Below the pieces are notes generated by a model. That model ran no database searches. It saw only the letters and a program-made list of their open reading frames with translations, and had not been told where the DNA came from. Both the position numbers and the translations under genes were made by a program. This document shows positions 12,932-22,137 of a stretch of 64,000 nt of DNA, piece after piece; the first letter of the stretch is position 1, and each line of letters opens with the position of its first letter. Source of the stretch: Deinococcus deserti VCD115 (lineage in GTDB: Bacteria > Deinococcota > Deinococci > Deinococcales > Deinococcaceae); the NCBI RefSeq assembly GCF_000020685.1, contig NC_012526.1:463501-527500 (forward strand), read 5' to 3'.

Positions 12932-13315
12932 TCAGCCCTCGGTGGATGAGCCAGGGCGTGTGGTCCACTGAGGCTCGGGCTCGATGTTCTCGGCGGGTGC
13001 CTTGCCCGGCTCCAGGCCGCTGGAACTGGCCGTCTGCAGGGGCGTGACGCTCATGCCCTGCGCACACTCGATCTGGCAGGACAGTCTCGCGGTGCCCAGC
13101 AGGCCCTTTTCGGTGAGCTTGTCGTACTCGGCGACCGTCATGGCGTCCGGTTCACCCTCGTCAAAGGACACCCGGCACGTGGTGCAGCGTGCCACCCCGC
13201 CGCAGCGGTGCAGCATATCCACCCCACCACGCTCCAGTGCCAGCACCAGCCGCTCGCCTTCCTGTGCCTGAATCTCGCCGAAGCCGGTCACCGTAATCGT
13301 CACGCCCTGAGTCAT
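12932..13315 (-). CDS. [2Fe-2S] ferredoxin
   Basis: A 127-aa electron carrier. The cluster ligands are visible as RCGGVARCTTC (two cysteines in the loop plus CTTC) and a fourth Cys in RLSCQIEC, the adrenodoxin/plant-type beta-grasp pattern. The last 30 residues are a Pro/Glu/Ser-rich tail beyond the normal domain, which is unusual. No partner reductase or oxygenase lies next to it; it stands between a convergent small gene and adenine deaminase. It is a possible but unproven electron donor for one of the oxygenases of the genome. Confidence 0.88.
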   Translation of the reverse strand: MTQGVTITVTGFGEIQAQEGERLVLALERGGVDMLHRCGGVARCTTCRVSFDEGEPDAMTVAEYDKLTEKGLLGTARLSCQIECAQGMSVTPLQTASSSGLEPGKAPAENIEPEPQWTTRPGSSTEG

Positions 13316-13363
13316 GGTCCCAGCATCGCACGTCCGGAGTCTGCGGCGCGTCTGCCCGCGTCT

Positions 13364-15040
13364 TTATCTGCTCGGAACCAGCTGCCAGGCCTCTACATCC
13401 AGCAGGCCACGCGGCGTGAGCTTCAGGGAAGGAATCACGGTCAGTCCCAGGAAGCTCAAAGTAGTCACCGGGTAGGGCAGGGTGCAGCCCAGCGCCCTTG
13501 TAGCGGCGGTCACACGTGCCAGACCTGCCGCTGCTTCCTGCGGCGCCTCGCCAGTCATCAGGCCCGCGAAGGGCAGCGGCAGGCTCGCACGGACCTCGCC
13601 GTCAGATACCACCACGAGACCGCCGCCCAGGGCTTCCAGAGCGCGCCCGGCCATCCGGACGTCCGTGTCTGACCCGCCCAGGAACGCAGCATGATGGGCG
13701 TCGTGCAGCACGCTGATGCCCAGGGTGCCTCCTGTCAGGCCGGAGCCGGCTGTCCAGCAGGCTGACCATTCGCCGCGGCCGTACCGGTCAGCCACAATCA
13801 GCCGGGCGTCCCCGCTGCCTTCGGGCTCCCGCGAGGTCGTGATCTGCTCTGCGTGAATTCCCAGGACGGGCCAGCCGGGCGGCACCTCAAAAGTTGCGGC
13901 GTCCCAGCCCTGGCCCAGATGAACACCTCCTCCGGAAAGTGGCGGGGTCAGTTCACCCGGCTGCGCTTCGGCGCCGCCCACGAAGGTCTCCAGCACCTCG
14001 AAGCTCTGCAGGTCACGCAGCAGCACAAAGTCAGCCAGGTGCCCCGGCGCGATCAGGCCCACGTCGTGCAGCCCCCAGTACTCGGCGGGGTTGCAGGTCA
14101 CCAGCGCCAGGGCGTCCAGCGGGTCCAGGCCGCCCGCCACACACGCGCGCAGCAACCGGTCAAGGTGTCCCAGTTCCAGCAGTTCGTCCACGCTCACGTC
14201 GTCGCTGACCAGCATCGCGCGGCGCGGGCGCTCACGGAGCACCGGCAGCAGGGCCTGCAGGTTGCGTGCCGCGGAGCCCTCACGGACCATCAGCCATAAG
14301 CCGGCCCGCAGGCGCTCGCGGGCTTCCTCCGGCGTGGTGGCCTCGTGATCGGAATGCAGGCCAGCGGCGGCGTAGGCCTGCAGGTCGCGTCCCCGCACTC
14401 CTGCTGCGTGGCCATCAAGCCGGCGTCCTGTGGCCCGTCCGGCCTGAATCACGGCCCAGACCTCCTCGTCTCCACCAAGCACTCCCGGATAATTCATCAT
14501 TTCGGCCAGTCCCAGGACGCCCGGCTGCCCCAGCATCTGCCGGACCTCGGCCGTTCCTACCCGTGCGCCTCCAGCCTCAAAGCCGCTGGCCGGCGCACAC
14601 GACGGGGCCGAGGCCCACACCCGCAGTCCGCTGCGGCGCCCGGCTTCCAGCATCCACTCCAGGCCCTGCGGGCCCAGCACGTTGACCACCTCATGCGGCT
14701 CGGCCACGACGCCGGTCGTTCCTCGTAGCAGCACCGCCCGCGCAAATCCTGCGGGGGTCAGCAGGCTCGATTCGATATGCACGTGGCCATCAATGAAACC
14801 TGGAGCCAGAAAGGCGCCGCGCGCCTCGACCACCCGCGCCGCCTGCAGGCCGTCTCCAGTTCCGCCCAGGACAGCCACGCGACCATCCGCGATCAGCACA
14901 TCTGCTTCCAGAATTTCCCGGGTCACCGGCTGAGCCACCCGCGCGCCGCGCACAAGCAGGTCTCCCTCTTCCAGGCCGCGCGCCACACGCACCAGCCGCC
15001 GGCGATCCTCCAGGCTCTCGGTCATGGCCCACTGCGTCAT
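13364..15040 (-). CDS. ade: Adenine deaminase
   Basis: A 558-aa amidohydrolase that converts adenine to hypoxanthine and ammonia in purine salvage. The metal-binding DGHVHIESS motif after APGFI, the TTGVVAEPHEVVNVLG segment, LDGHAAGV, SDHEATTPEEARERL, and LVSDDVSVDELL are characteristic of Ade rather than of urease-type relatives. ATG 15040 is preferred because TAGACT (15046-15051 on the minus strand) ends 5 nt before it, a leaderless arrangement; an upstream Met at 15079 would cover this -10. Confidence 0.93.
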   Translation of the reverse strand: MTQWAMTESLEDRRRLVRVARGLEEGDLLVRGARVAQPVTREILEADVLIADGRVAVLGGTGDGLQAARVVEARGAFLAPGFIDGHVHIESSLLTPAGFARAVLLRGTTGVVAEPHEVVNVLGPQGLEWMLEAGRRSGLRVWASAPSCAPASGFEAGGARVGTAEVRQMLGQPGVLGLAEMMNYPGVLGGDEEVWAVIQAGRATGRRLDGHAAGVRGRDLQAYAAAGLHSDHEATTPEEARERLRAGLWLMVREGSAARNLQALLPVLRERPRRAMLVSDDVSVDELLELGHLDRLLRACVAGGLDPLDALALVTCNPAEYWGLHDVGLIAPGHLADFVLLRDLQSFEVLETFVGGAEAQPGELTPPLSGGGVHLGQGWDAATFEVPPGWPVLGIHAEQITTSREPEGSGDARLIVADRYGRGEWSACWTAGSGLTGGTLGISVLHDAHHAAFLGGSDTDVRMAGRALEALGGGLVVVSDGEVRASLPLPFAGLMTGEAPQEAAAGLARVTAATRALGCTLPYPVTTLSFLGLTVIPSLKLTPRGLLDVEAWQLVPSR

Positions 15041-15045
15041 GGCCC

Positions 15046-15051
15046 AGTCTA
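15046..15051 (-). promoter_or_regulatory. -10 element of leaderless ade
   Basis: TAGACT on the minus strand ends 5 nt before ATG 15040 and decides that start over the longer frame. Confidence 0.6.
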
Positions 15052-15216
15052 GAGCAGTCTCGTGCCGGGTCCGGGGCAAGCTGATCTGTCTGGAGCCGGC
15101 GCTGGTTGCCCTGACAAGGGGAAGCCACTGTAGGGGAGCGTGCCCACGAGGCTGAGCCTCCGGGACATCTGGGCCTCTGGGACAGCTGGGCCCTGGCCGA
15201 GCTGACGGACGACGCT

Positions 15217-16005
15217 TCAGAACCTGCGCAGCCAGTCCAGCGCTGCTCCGCGCTCAGCCAGGGCCCGGGCAAACACCTGTGCGTCGTTCAGGGCTCCCTG
15301 AGTTCTGCCAGCCGGTACCGGGGCAGATTTGACCGGACCCGCCGAGGCGAAGCGGCGGGCGCGGAACATGCCGGGGTGCTCCTCGAACACGGCCGTGACG
15401 CCTTCAGGCAACTGCGACAGGTGGGCGGCAAAACTGCGTTCCTGAGCCAGCTCCACGTGACCGGCTCCTGGTCCAAGTTCGGTCAGAAGCCGGTCGATCA
15501 GGGCAAAAATACGTGCGGCGTACTCGTCCACCTCTGCGCGGCGGGGCAGGTATCCACGGTGAATCACCCGGTTGCGAAAATCTGCCCCCAGCGCCTTGCC
15601 GGTCAGGAAGTCGGGTTCCTGCCCCTCACGCAGCAGGTAGGCCAGCGCAAACATGCCGATCTGCCGCTCGGACTGGCTCACCACATGCCGCCAGGTGGTG
15701 TCCAGCCGGTTGACCGCCACGTCGAATTCCTCATCTTTTCCCGAGGCCTGTTCAAGGACAAAGGCGCGTATATAGAACTCAAAGAACCGTTCCAGTGCGG
15801 CCGCGAAGCTGGCCACGGCCTCGCGTGCGTAGCCGTCCATCAGGGCGCGTGTGCCCAGGTCGAACAGCACCTCGAACTTCTGCTTGCGCACAAAGAGGCA
15901 ATACGCTGCTCCGCACGCAGTGCACTGCAGGTCATGGATGCTGGCATCCGCGAACTCCACACGGTTTTCGTGCCTGCACACCGGACACCGGGAGGGAAAC
16001 AGCAT
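15217..16005 (-). CDS. Hypothetical zinc-ribbon protein with HEPN-like helical domain
   Basis: A 262-aa protein. Residues 8-11 (CPVC) and a second CTAC pair near residue 28 form a zinc ribbon. After it comes a helical region with ALMDGYAREAVASFAAALER and, further on, FRNRVIHRG, which fits the RNxxxH motif of HEPN domains (often RNases or AMPylation targets in defence and toxin systems). The HEPN assignment is inference from that motif and the helical context. TACACT ends 6 nt before ATG 16005, so the gene looks leaderless and stands alone. The C-terminal 60 residues are unassigned. Confidence 0.65.
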   Translation of the reverse strand: MLFPSRCPVCRHENRVEFADASIHDLQCTACGAAYCLFVRKQKFEVLFDLGTRALMDGYAREAVASFAAALERFFEFYIRAFVLEQASGKDEEFDVAVNRLDTTWRHVVSQSERQIGMFALAYLLREGQEPDFLTGKALGADFRNRVIHRGYLPRRAEVDEYAARIFALIDRLLTELGPGAGHVELAQERSFAAHLSQLPEGVTAVFEEHPGMFRARRFASAGPVKSAPVPAGRTQGALNDAQVFARALAERGAALDWLRRF

Positions 16006-16011
16006 GGGCCG

Positions 16012-16017
16012 AGTGTA
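16012..16017 (-). promoter_or_regulatory. -10 element of leaderless zinc-ribbon/HEPN-like gene
   Basis: TACACT on the minus strand ends 6 nt before ATG 16005; no RBS is seen. Confidence 0.6.
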
Positions 16018-16085
16018 GGGCAGGTGTCAGGGAGCGGCTGCTGGAAGGTGCTGCGTAAGCCTGACGGTTCCAGCGGCTGGGGCCC

Positions 16086-16865
16086 TTACGGGAGGTTGCG
16101 CGCCTGTACGGTCAGGGTATAGGGCGAGTCTGGCGTCCGCATTTCACGCCCGCGCACCCGCTGTCGGTACTGGAAGCGCAGGGTGACGGTCCGGTCGGCC
16201 GGGCTGTAGGCAAATGGCGCGTCTCCCAGATTGCCAGCAGGCGTCAGATAATCCGCGACCAGATACGGCTGCATGCCGGCCAGGCTGGTGGCTGCGTTCA
16301 GGTTGAGCAGCGCCTGACAACTGGCCAGATTGTTGGGCGGGTAGGCAGGCGCCCCGCTGCCGATCATCGGAGGAGAAGCCAGCAGCTGCGCCGGAGAGCC
16401 CACGCAGTCGCGTGGCGTGCTGCCACTGCCTCCGAAGGGGTCGGTAGAACGGTATTCCCGGAGCACCTGAACGTTGGCCTCGGCCCACGGGTCCGCCACC
16501 TTGTCGGCCGGTGCCACCCTGGAGCGGATTTCCAGACGGTAGACGTGCAAGTGGTACCGGGCCAGGGTTCCGCCGGAGCTGTGGTCCGGGACCACCAGGG
16601 CCAGGCAGGGATGATCGTTCGTACAGGAAAGACTGTTGACACTCAGCCCCGCGGTGGCCACGCGCACCCGCACGGCGGCGCGGATGCGGTCTCCCAGATA
16701 GCCACTGGTGTCGTTCAGCTCAGCCAGGCTGTGCGACAGGGCTGCCGTACGTGTCGAAAGGTCCAGGGTGGACGCCTGCCAGCTGGTCAGCAGTACAAAC
16801 ACGATGCCCATCAGGGCCAGGGCCACCAGAAGTTCCACCAGCGTCAGTCCTGCATGTGCCTTCAC
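16086..16865 (-). CDS. Type IV prepilin-like protein (PilW-like)
   Basis: A 259-aa minor prepilin candidate. The N-terminus is a short leader ending in Gly (KAHAG) followed by LTLVELLVALALMGIVFVLL, with Glu at the fifth position of the mature protein: the class III signal cut and methylated by PilD. The size and the helix ARTAALSHSLAELND suggest PilW-type. It is the last gene of a four-gene operon, its ATG overlapping the upstream stop (ATGA). It would assemble into or prime the type IV pilus tip at the inner membrane. The C-terminal domain is not recognised. Confidence 0.82.
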   Translation of the reverse strand: MKAHAGLTLVELLVALALMGIVFVLLTSWQASTLDLSTRTAALSHSLAELNDTSGYLGDRIRAAVRVRVATAGLSVNSLSCTNDHPCLALVVPDHSSGGTLARYHLHVYRLEIRSRVAPADKVADPWAEANVQVLREYRSTDPFGGSGSTPRDCVGSPAQLLASPPMIGSGAPAYPPNNLASCQALLNLNAATSLAGMQPYLVADYLTPAGNLGDAPFAYSPADRTVTLRFQYRQRVRGREMRTPDSPYTLTVQARNLP

Positions 16866-17251
16866 AGGGGCCGGCCGAAGTCCAGCACAAAGGTCAGGGT
16901 GGGCTGGCTCGCATGGGAGCAGGAAAGGGTCACGCGTTTGATCTGCCCGTCGGCCAGGGCCGGAATGGGCCGGGTGCTGACCGCAGGCGTGCAGGTGTAG
17001 TTGTTCAGGGTGTCGGCTGCCGGGGCGGCAGGCAGTGTGGCAGCATCGAAACCGCTCTGGGTGCTGTACTGGGTGCGTACCCGCTCCAGGTAATGCCTGG
17101 CTGCAATGGTCACGGACTGATCGGCGCGGGTCTGGCTGTTCAGCTGGAAAATTGAAGGAAACAGCGCCAGCACCGCGGCCGACACGACGGAAAAGATGGC
17201 GAGCGCCACCAGCACCTCAACCAGGCTGAAACCACAGGTCCGGTCCCTCAC
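16862..17251 (-). CDS. Type IV prepilin-like protein (PilV-like)
   Basis: A 129-aa protein. The GTG start at 17251 overlaps the upstream stop (GTGA) and places the prepilin leader (RDRTCG) directly before FSLVEVLVALAIFSVVSAAV, with Glu5. A longer frame to 17320 would bury the leader. The globular part has two cysteines (NYTCTPAV and TLSCSHAS), possibly a disulfide as in many pilins. It is the third gene of the operon; it probably forms a minor pilin complex with its neighbours. Confidence 0.83.
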   Translation of the reverse strand: MRDRTCGFSLVEVLVALAIFSVVSAAVLALFPSIFQLNSQTRADQSVTIAARHYLERVRTQYSTQSGFDAATLPAAPAADTLNNYTCTPAVSTRPIPALADGQIKRVTLSCSHASQPTLTFVLDFGRPL

Positions 17252-17730
17252 TTGACCACCACCTTTCCGAGGATGCTGGTCACGCGGACGGTGCGCTGAA
17301 TACTGGGCTTGGCCCGCCACTGCGCGACATAGGTATTGGGTGCAGGATCGGTGGTGGCATAGGGCGGGGTGAAGTTGACGTTGTTGGTTCCTGCGCTGGC
17401 CGCTCCGGTTAACCGGATCATGGTGCCCTGCGGCAGGGCATAGGTCTGTTCCTGCGTGGGGGTGCCGCTGCAGGTGTGGTGCGGGAAGCGGCTGATTTCA
17501 TAGCTGGTGGCGCCGGACAGCGGCGCACTCAGGCGGATCTGCCAGCAGGTGTTCGTGCGTTTGGCTCCGGTGCGCGTGGTGGTGACTGCCTGCGCGAACT
17601 GCTGCGCGGCTTCCAGCACAGTGCTGCTCGCGCGCCAGCGGGCGTAACTGCTCAAACCCACTGCAGCCAGAATGCCGACCATCGCCACCACGATCAGCGC
17701 CTCAATCAGGGAAAAGCCGTGATTGATCAT
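17248..17730 (-). CDS. Type IV prepilin-like protein (FimT/GspH-like)
   Basis: A 160-aa protein. ATG 17730 overlaps the stop of the PilX-like gene (ATGA). The leader INHG precedes FSLIEALIVVAMVGILAAVG with Glu5, the prepilin signal; YARWRASSTVLEAAQQFAQA continues the conserved N-terminal helix and resembles GspH/FimT pseudopilins. A pair of cysteines (NTCWQI, HHTCSG) may form a disulfide. The frame extends upstream but only as the shadow of the PilX-like gene. Confidence 0.83.
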   Translation of the reverse strand: MINHGFSLIEALIVVAMVGILAAVGLSSYARWRASSTVLEAAQQFAQAVTTTRTGAKRTNTCWQIRLSAPLSGATSYEISRFPHHTCSGTPTQEQTYALPQGTMIRLTGAASAGTNNVNFTPPYATTDPAPNTYVAQWRAKPSIQRTVRVTSILGKVVVK

Positions 17731-19373
17731 TGCTGCCTCCAGGTGCCGGGAATGGCCTGCAGTTCCAGTGCCGAAAGCAGCGATCCGGCAGCAAGCAGCG
17801 CGCCGCGGTCGTAGACAATCTTTGCGCTGCCCTGACCCGTTCCGGCCACCTTGGTATCGCACGCGTTGCCCGGACCGCTTCCGGTCCTGGACGGAGACGG
17901 CATGCACTCGGTCCCGGCAAGCGCCTGATCGGCACCTTCGGTAATGACAGCCCCGCGGATCACCGAGTTGCCCTGCTGGTCGAAGTCGCCCATCACATAG
18001 ACGGCGCCGGAGAATCCTGCCGCGCAGGTGCCGTTGACGGTCAGGTTTCCGCGCACGATCAGCAGGCCGCTGCCGCACAGTTCGCGGTTGCCGTTCAGAG
18101 AGACCGCGCCATCGATAAAGGTCAGGCCTGCAACCATTCCCGTGAATTCTGCGGCACTCACCGTGGGCTCCAGCCAGCCCTGGTAGGGCGAAACTGCCAG
18201 CATCTGGTATTTGGTCTGCCCCAGTACAGAGGCGAACAGGTCCGGGCCCGGGCTCACGCTGAACGGATTGCGGCCACGCGTCTGCGAGTCGTCCGGGAGG
18301 CTGCCGTTCACCACCTGGTCCTGTCCGGTAATCCCGTAGCCGGAGATCACGCCTCTTACGTTGCGCCGCACCGGAGTGCCTTCGGCCACGGTCGCCATGG
18401 TGCCTCCTGCTTCCCAGGCAACCGTGGCTGTTCGTTGAGCAGCGTCGATGCTCTGCACAGTTCCGCGGAGCGGTCCGACCAGCACCGTTGAGCCCTCGGT
18501 CAGCTGCGACGGGTCCGAGACTGCGACAGCACCGGTGGTGCCGGGTATTCCGGTAAACGTGGTGGTGACGGCCGAGTCCGCGCGGTGAACTTCAGATCGG
18601 GTCGGCACAGTGCTTTCAGCCTGGGCCGCAGCAACTGCCACAAGAGTGACCGCACCGGCCTGTCTGTCTACATGCAGTACCCGGTAGCTTCTGCCCTGCA
18701 GCCCCACGTAGTCGTCAGGCCCCAGCAGCAGCCGTGAAGACAGGACGGGCTGCAGTACCACCTCAAAAGGAGTGTTCCCGGCTGGCACCGTAAGCGGCTG
18801 GGCGACCAGGGCCACCTGAATCGTCCCAGTCGAATCCAGCATGGATTCACCCTGTACTGCAGCACCTCCGGTGATATCCACGTTTGAATACGACTGCAGC
18901 GCGGCCTCGGCACGAATGTTGAACGCCGGCTGGTTGACGGCATGAAAGTCCTGCAGCACCTGTGCGCGGGCATCTCCAGCGCTGCCGGTGGCCATCAGGG
19001 TAAAGATGCCCGTGGCTGGTGCGGTAGTGGCAGTCACGGGCGCGTCGGCATAAGTGCTCAGCCCCTGCCCGCTCAGCCAGGAATTCAGCGCAGCTGGCGA
19101 ACTACCCCGGAACTGCAGGTGAGCAGGCAGAGCGTCCCGCTGAGCCCTGAACCGGACTGACAGAGTATTGAGCCCGCTTTCGGCTGCCAGCAGGGCCTGA
19201 TAGGCGGCGCGCTCATTGACCCCACCCTTGCGGGCGCCCAGAGTCATGGTGGCAGTGGTGCTGACCACAATCATCAGCACAATGGTTGTAAACAGCAGAG
19301 CAATGACCAGCGCAACCCCCTGCTGCGCATGATGCGGGGCAGGGGGGCGGCCAGCCTGAACAGGCGGCAACAT
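17727..19373 (-). CDS. Large PilX-like pilus assembly protein
   Basis: A 548-aa protein, first gene of the prepilin operon. A 20-residue leader ends in QQG and is followed by VALVIALLFTTIVLMIVVST, one transmembrane helix, then RAAYQALLAAESGLNTL, the PilX N-terminal pattern with the AxxAAExGL element. The remaining 480 residues form a large, mostly beta-rich exported domain much longer than classical PilX (about 200 aa), with a CGSGLLIVRGNLTVNGTC segment late on. It could be a tip adhesin or a minor pilin core; this is inference. TAGGCT ends 6 nt before ATG 19373, a leaderless start. Confidence 0.78.
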   Translation of the reverse strand: MLPPVQAGRPPAPHHAQQGVALVIALLFTTIVLMIVVSTTATMTLGARKGGVNERAAYQALLAAESGLNTLSVRFRAQRDALPAHLQFRGSSPAALNSWLSGQGLSTYADAPVTATTAPATGIFTLMATGSAGDARAQVLQDFHAVNQPAFNIRAEAALQSYSNVDITGGAAVQGESMLDSTGTIQVALVAQPLTVPAGNTPFEVVLQPVLSSRLLLGPDDYVGLQGRSYRVLHVDRQAGAVTLVAVAAAQAESTVPTRSEVHRADSAVTTTFTGIPGTTGAVAVSDPSQLTEGSTVLVGPLRGTVQSIDAAQRTATVAWEAGGTMATVAEGTPVRRNVRGVISGYGITGQDQVVNGSLPDDSQTRGRNPFSVSPGPDLFASVLGQTKYQMLAVSPYQGWLEPTVSAAEFTGMVAGLTFIDGAVSLNGNRELCGSGLLIVRGNLTVNGTCAAGFSGAVYVMGDFDQQGNSVIRGAVITEGADQALAGTECMPSPSRTGSGPGNACDTKVAGTGQGSAKIVYDRGALLAAGSLLSALELQAIPGTWRQQ

Positions 19374-19379
19374 GAGGAC

Positions 19380-19385
19380 AGCCTA
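19380..19385 (-). promoter_or_regulatory. -10 element of the prepilin operon
   Basis: TAGGCT on the minus strand ends 6 nt before ATG 19373, with no RBS, so the operon appears to begin leaderless. Confidence 0.6.
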
Positions 19386-19447
19386 GGCAATGCCCTCCAC
19401 GGATGAGGACTCAAGTCAGCGCAGACCGTCTCAGACGTGAAATCCGC

Positions 19448-20515
19448 TCAGGGCAGCCGGGTGCCCTGGGGGGTAATGACGTAGGTAATGCCCCCGCTGT
19501 GATCCAGCCACAGCTTTTCAAACGCGGCGCGGGGGTAGGTGCGGCGCACCGTGTCGTTGCCGGGCGCAGCAGGATCATTGAGCACGGGGTTGCCCTTGGC
19601 GTCAAAGCCTGCCAGGACCATCAGGTGTCCGGCGCTGCTGGTCAGCGGAGCGCCGGGCAGCTCGCCTTTTTTCCAGCCCAGGCTGACAGCCAGCGGCAGG
19701 CCGGCGGCCGTGAACTTCTCAGCTGCCGCCAGGCTGGGCAGCCGCGTCACGAAGGCCCGCATGCCGTGCTCGCCGGCATACGCGGTATTGAACGGCCAGT
19801 TACCGGTCCCGTCATACGCCCGGTCGTACATGCCACGTGCGGCCTGCGGGACACTGATGTCCTTGCCATACCCAGCCAGAATCATGCTGACACTCGTGGG
19901 GCTGCACCAGACCTCACCGCCACCCTCATAGATCATCTGGGAGCGCTGCGGCACATCCACGATCTTGCCCCAGGCCTGACGGTTTCCAGCCTGCCCCAGG
20001 GCGGCGCTGCGCCGCGCCCGTTCGGTGGTGTTAAAGGCCAGCAGACGAACCTCGGTGCCGCTGCCGCGCAGGGTCACACGGTACTGATACGCCGAGCCCT
20101 TGCCCGTCAGGCGCAGGGTATCGGTCAGAATCTGCCCGCTGGCGTCCTTCTGGCCGTTCTGGCTGCTGCGACCTTCGGCGCTGCTCCAGGTGCCAAAGGA
20201 GTACCAGCGTGACCACGCGCCGCTTTGCTGTGCGCGCACCTCGACGGTCACGCTGCCACTGTGCCCGGTGCGGGCATTCCAGGAAGGCACCAGTTCATCG
20301 AAGGCGGGAACGCTGACGGGCTTTCCTGTCAGTGTGCCGCTGCTGGCCCCGGGCGCCAGGCCCAGGACGTCGCCACGCAGCTGCACCCCTTTGAGCTCGG
20401 CCCCGGTCCAGTCGGTACCGCGCTCATGAATAACAGTGGTGGAATGGGGATAGGTCATGGTGAGGGCCTCCGCGCTGCCCAGCAAGGACAGCGCCAGGAC
20501 AAGGGCTTTGCGCAT
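19448..20515 (-). CDS. Exported C39-like cysteine peptidase
   Basis: A 355-aa protein. A signal peptide (RKALVLALSLLGSAEA) leads to a beta-rich N-terminal half and a C-terminal papain-like Peptidase_C39_2 domain. Cys204 in EVWCSPTS, the His of SAGHLMVLAGF, and the Asp of NPVLNDPAA form the expected triad order. Bacterial proteins of this class are exported and lack the ABC transporter of bacteriocin-processing C39 enzymes; substrates are mostly unknown. ATG 20515 is chosen at the signal peptide. It lies just upstream of the prepilin operon but that has its own promoter. Confidence 0.85.
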   Translation of the reverse strand: MRKALVLALSLLGSAEALTMTYPHSTTVIHERGTDWTGAELKGVQLRGDVLGLAPGASSGTLTGKPVSVPAFDELVPSWNARTGHSGSVTVEVRAQQSGAWSRWYSFGTWSSAEGRSSQNGQKDASGQILTDTLRLTGKGSAYQYRVTLRGSGTEVRLLAFNTTERARRSAALGQAGNRQAWGKIVDVPQRSQMIYEGGGEVWCSPTSVSMILAGYGKDISVPQAARGMYDRAYDGTGNWPFNTAYAGEHGMRAFVTRLPSLAAAEKFTAAGLPLAVSLGWKKGELPGAPLTSSAGHLMVLAGFDAKGNPVLNDPAAPGNDTVRRTYPRAAFEKLWLDHSGGITYVITPQGTRLP

Positions 20516-20576
20516 GTAAGGACTATGCCGCTTGGAGCGAGTCAAAGGATGAGTCAGGCAGCCTTATCCTGAGCAC

Positions 20577-21051
20577 GTGACGCCGGCCCTGCATCTGCTC
20601 GTAGGTCTTCCTGGAGCGGGAAAGACTACTCTGGCCCGTGAGCTGGAAACGCAGTACGCCGCGCTGCGGCTGACGCCGGACGAGTGGATGCTGCCTTTGT
20701 TCGGGGCAGGTGAATTCTGGAAAAAGCGTGCTGTTCTGGAACGTGACCTGTTCTGAAGTGTGGCCCGTGGCCCGGCGTGCATTGACTCCCGGACTCAGCG
20801 TGGTGCTGGACTACGGTCCATAGTCACGCAAGGAACGCGAGACGTATCGTCTGCGGGCACGTGGACTGGGGTTGCCAGTAGTGCTGCATCTCCTGGACCT
20901 GCCGCCAGGTGACCTGTGGCTGCGGCTTCAGGCCCGCAACGTAGAGCACGTTCCCCATCAGGCGGACCGGACTGAAGCAGTGAAATGACTGGTTCGAGCG
21001 GCCTATAGCTGAAAGCGGGCGCTGTTCGATGGTCCTGACGCAGTGTGGTGA
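20577..21051 (+). pseudogene. Broken AAA_33/zeta-like P-loop kinase
   Basis: From GTG 20577 the frame reads LHLLVGLPGAGKTTLAREL, a clean Walker A, then LTPDEWMLPLFG, and stops at TGA after LERDLF. The protein continues in another frame with VARRALTPGLSVVLDYGP, hits a TAG where Trp or Phe is expected, then SRKERETYRLRARGLGLPVV and LDLPPGDLWLRLQARN; two more frame changes give DWFERP and finally ALFDGPDAVW ending at 21049-21051. At least three frame changes and two stops make it non-functional. The intact family phosphorylates small molecules. Confidence 0.82.
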
Positions 21052-21057
21052 GTATCC

Positions 21058-22065
<1,008 letters not shown>

Positions 22066-22072
22066 AGCCGCG

Positions 22073-22078
22073 ATTGTA
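22073..22078 (-). promoter_or_regulatory. -10 element of leaderless esterase gene
   Basis: TACAAT on the minus strand ends 7 nt before ATG 22065. Confidence 0.6.
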
Positions 22079-22091
22079 CGGCCAATGAAAA

Positions 22092-22125
22092 GCCCTCCCA
22101 CTGCCCGTCAGGACAGGGGAGGGGC
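22092..22125 (-). terminator. Terminator of the acyl-CoA ligase gene
   Basis: On the minus strand a GC-rich hairpin with arms at 22117-22125 and 22092-22099 (one bulged base) is followed by TTTTC. It begins 13 nt after the ligase stop. Confidence 0.6.
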
Positions 22126-22137
22126 CGGCAGGTGCGC

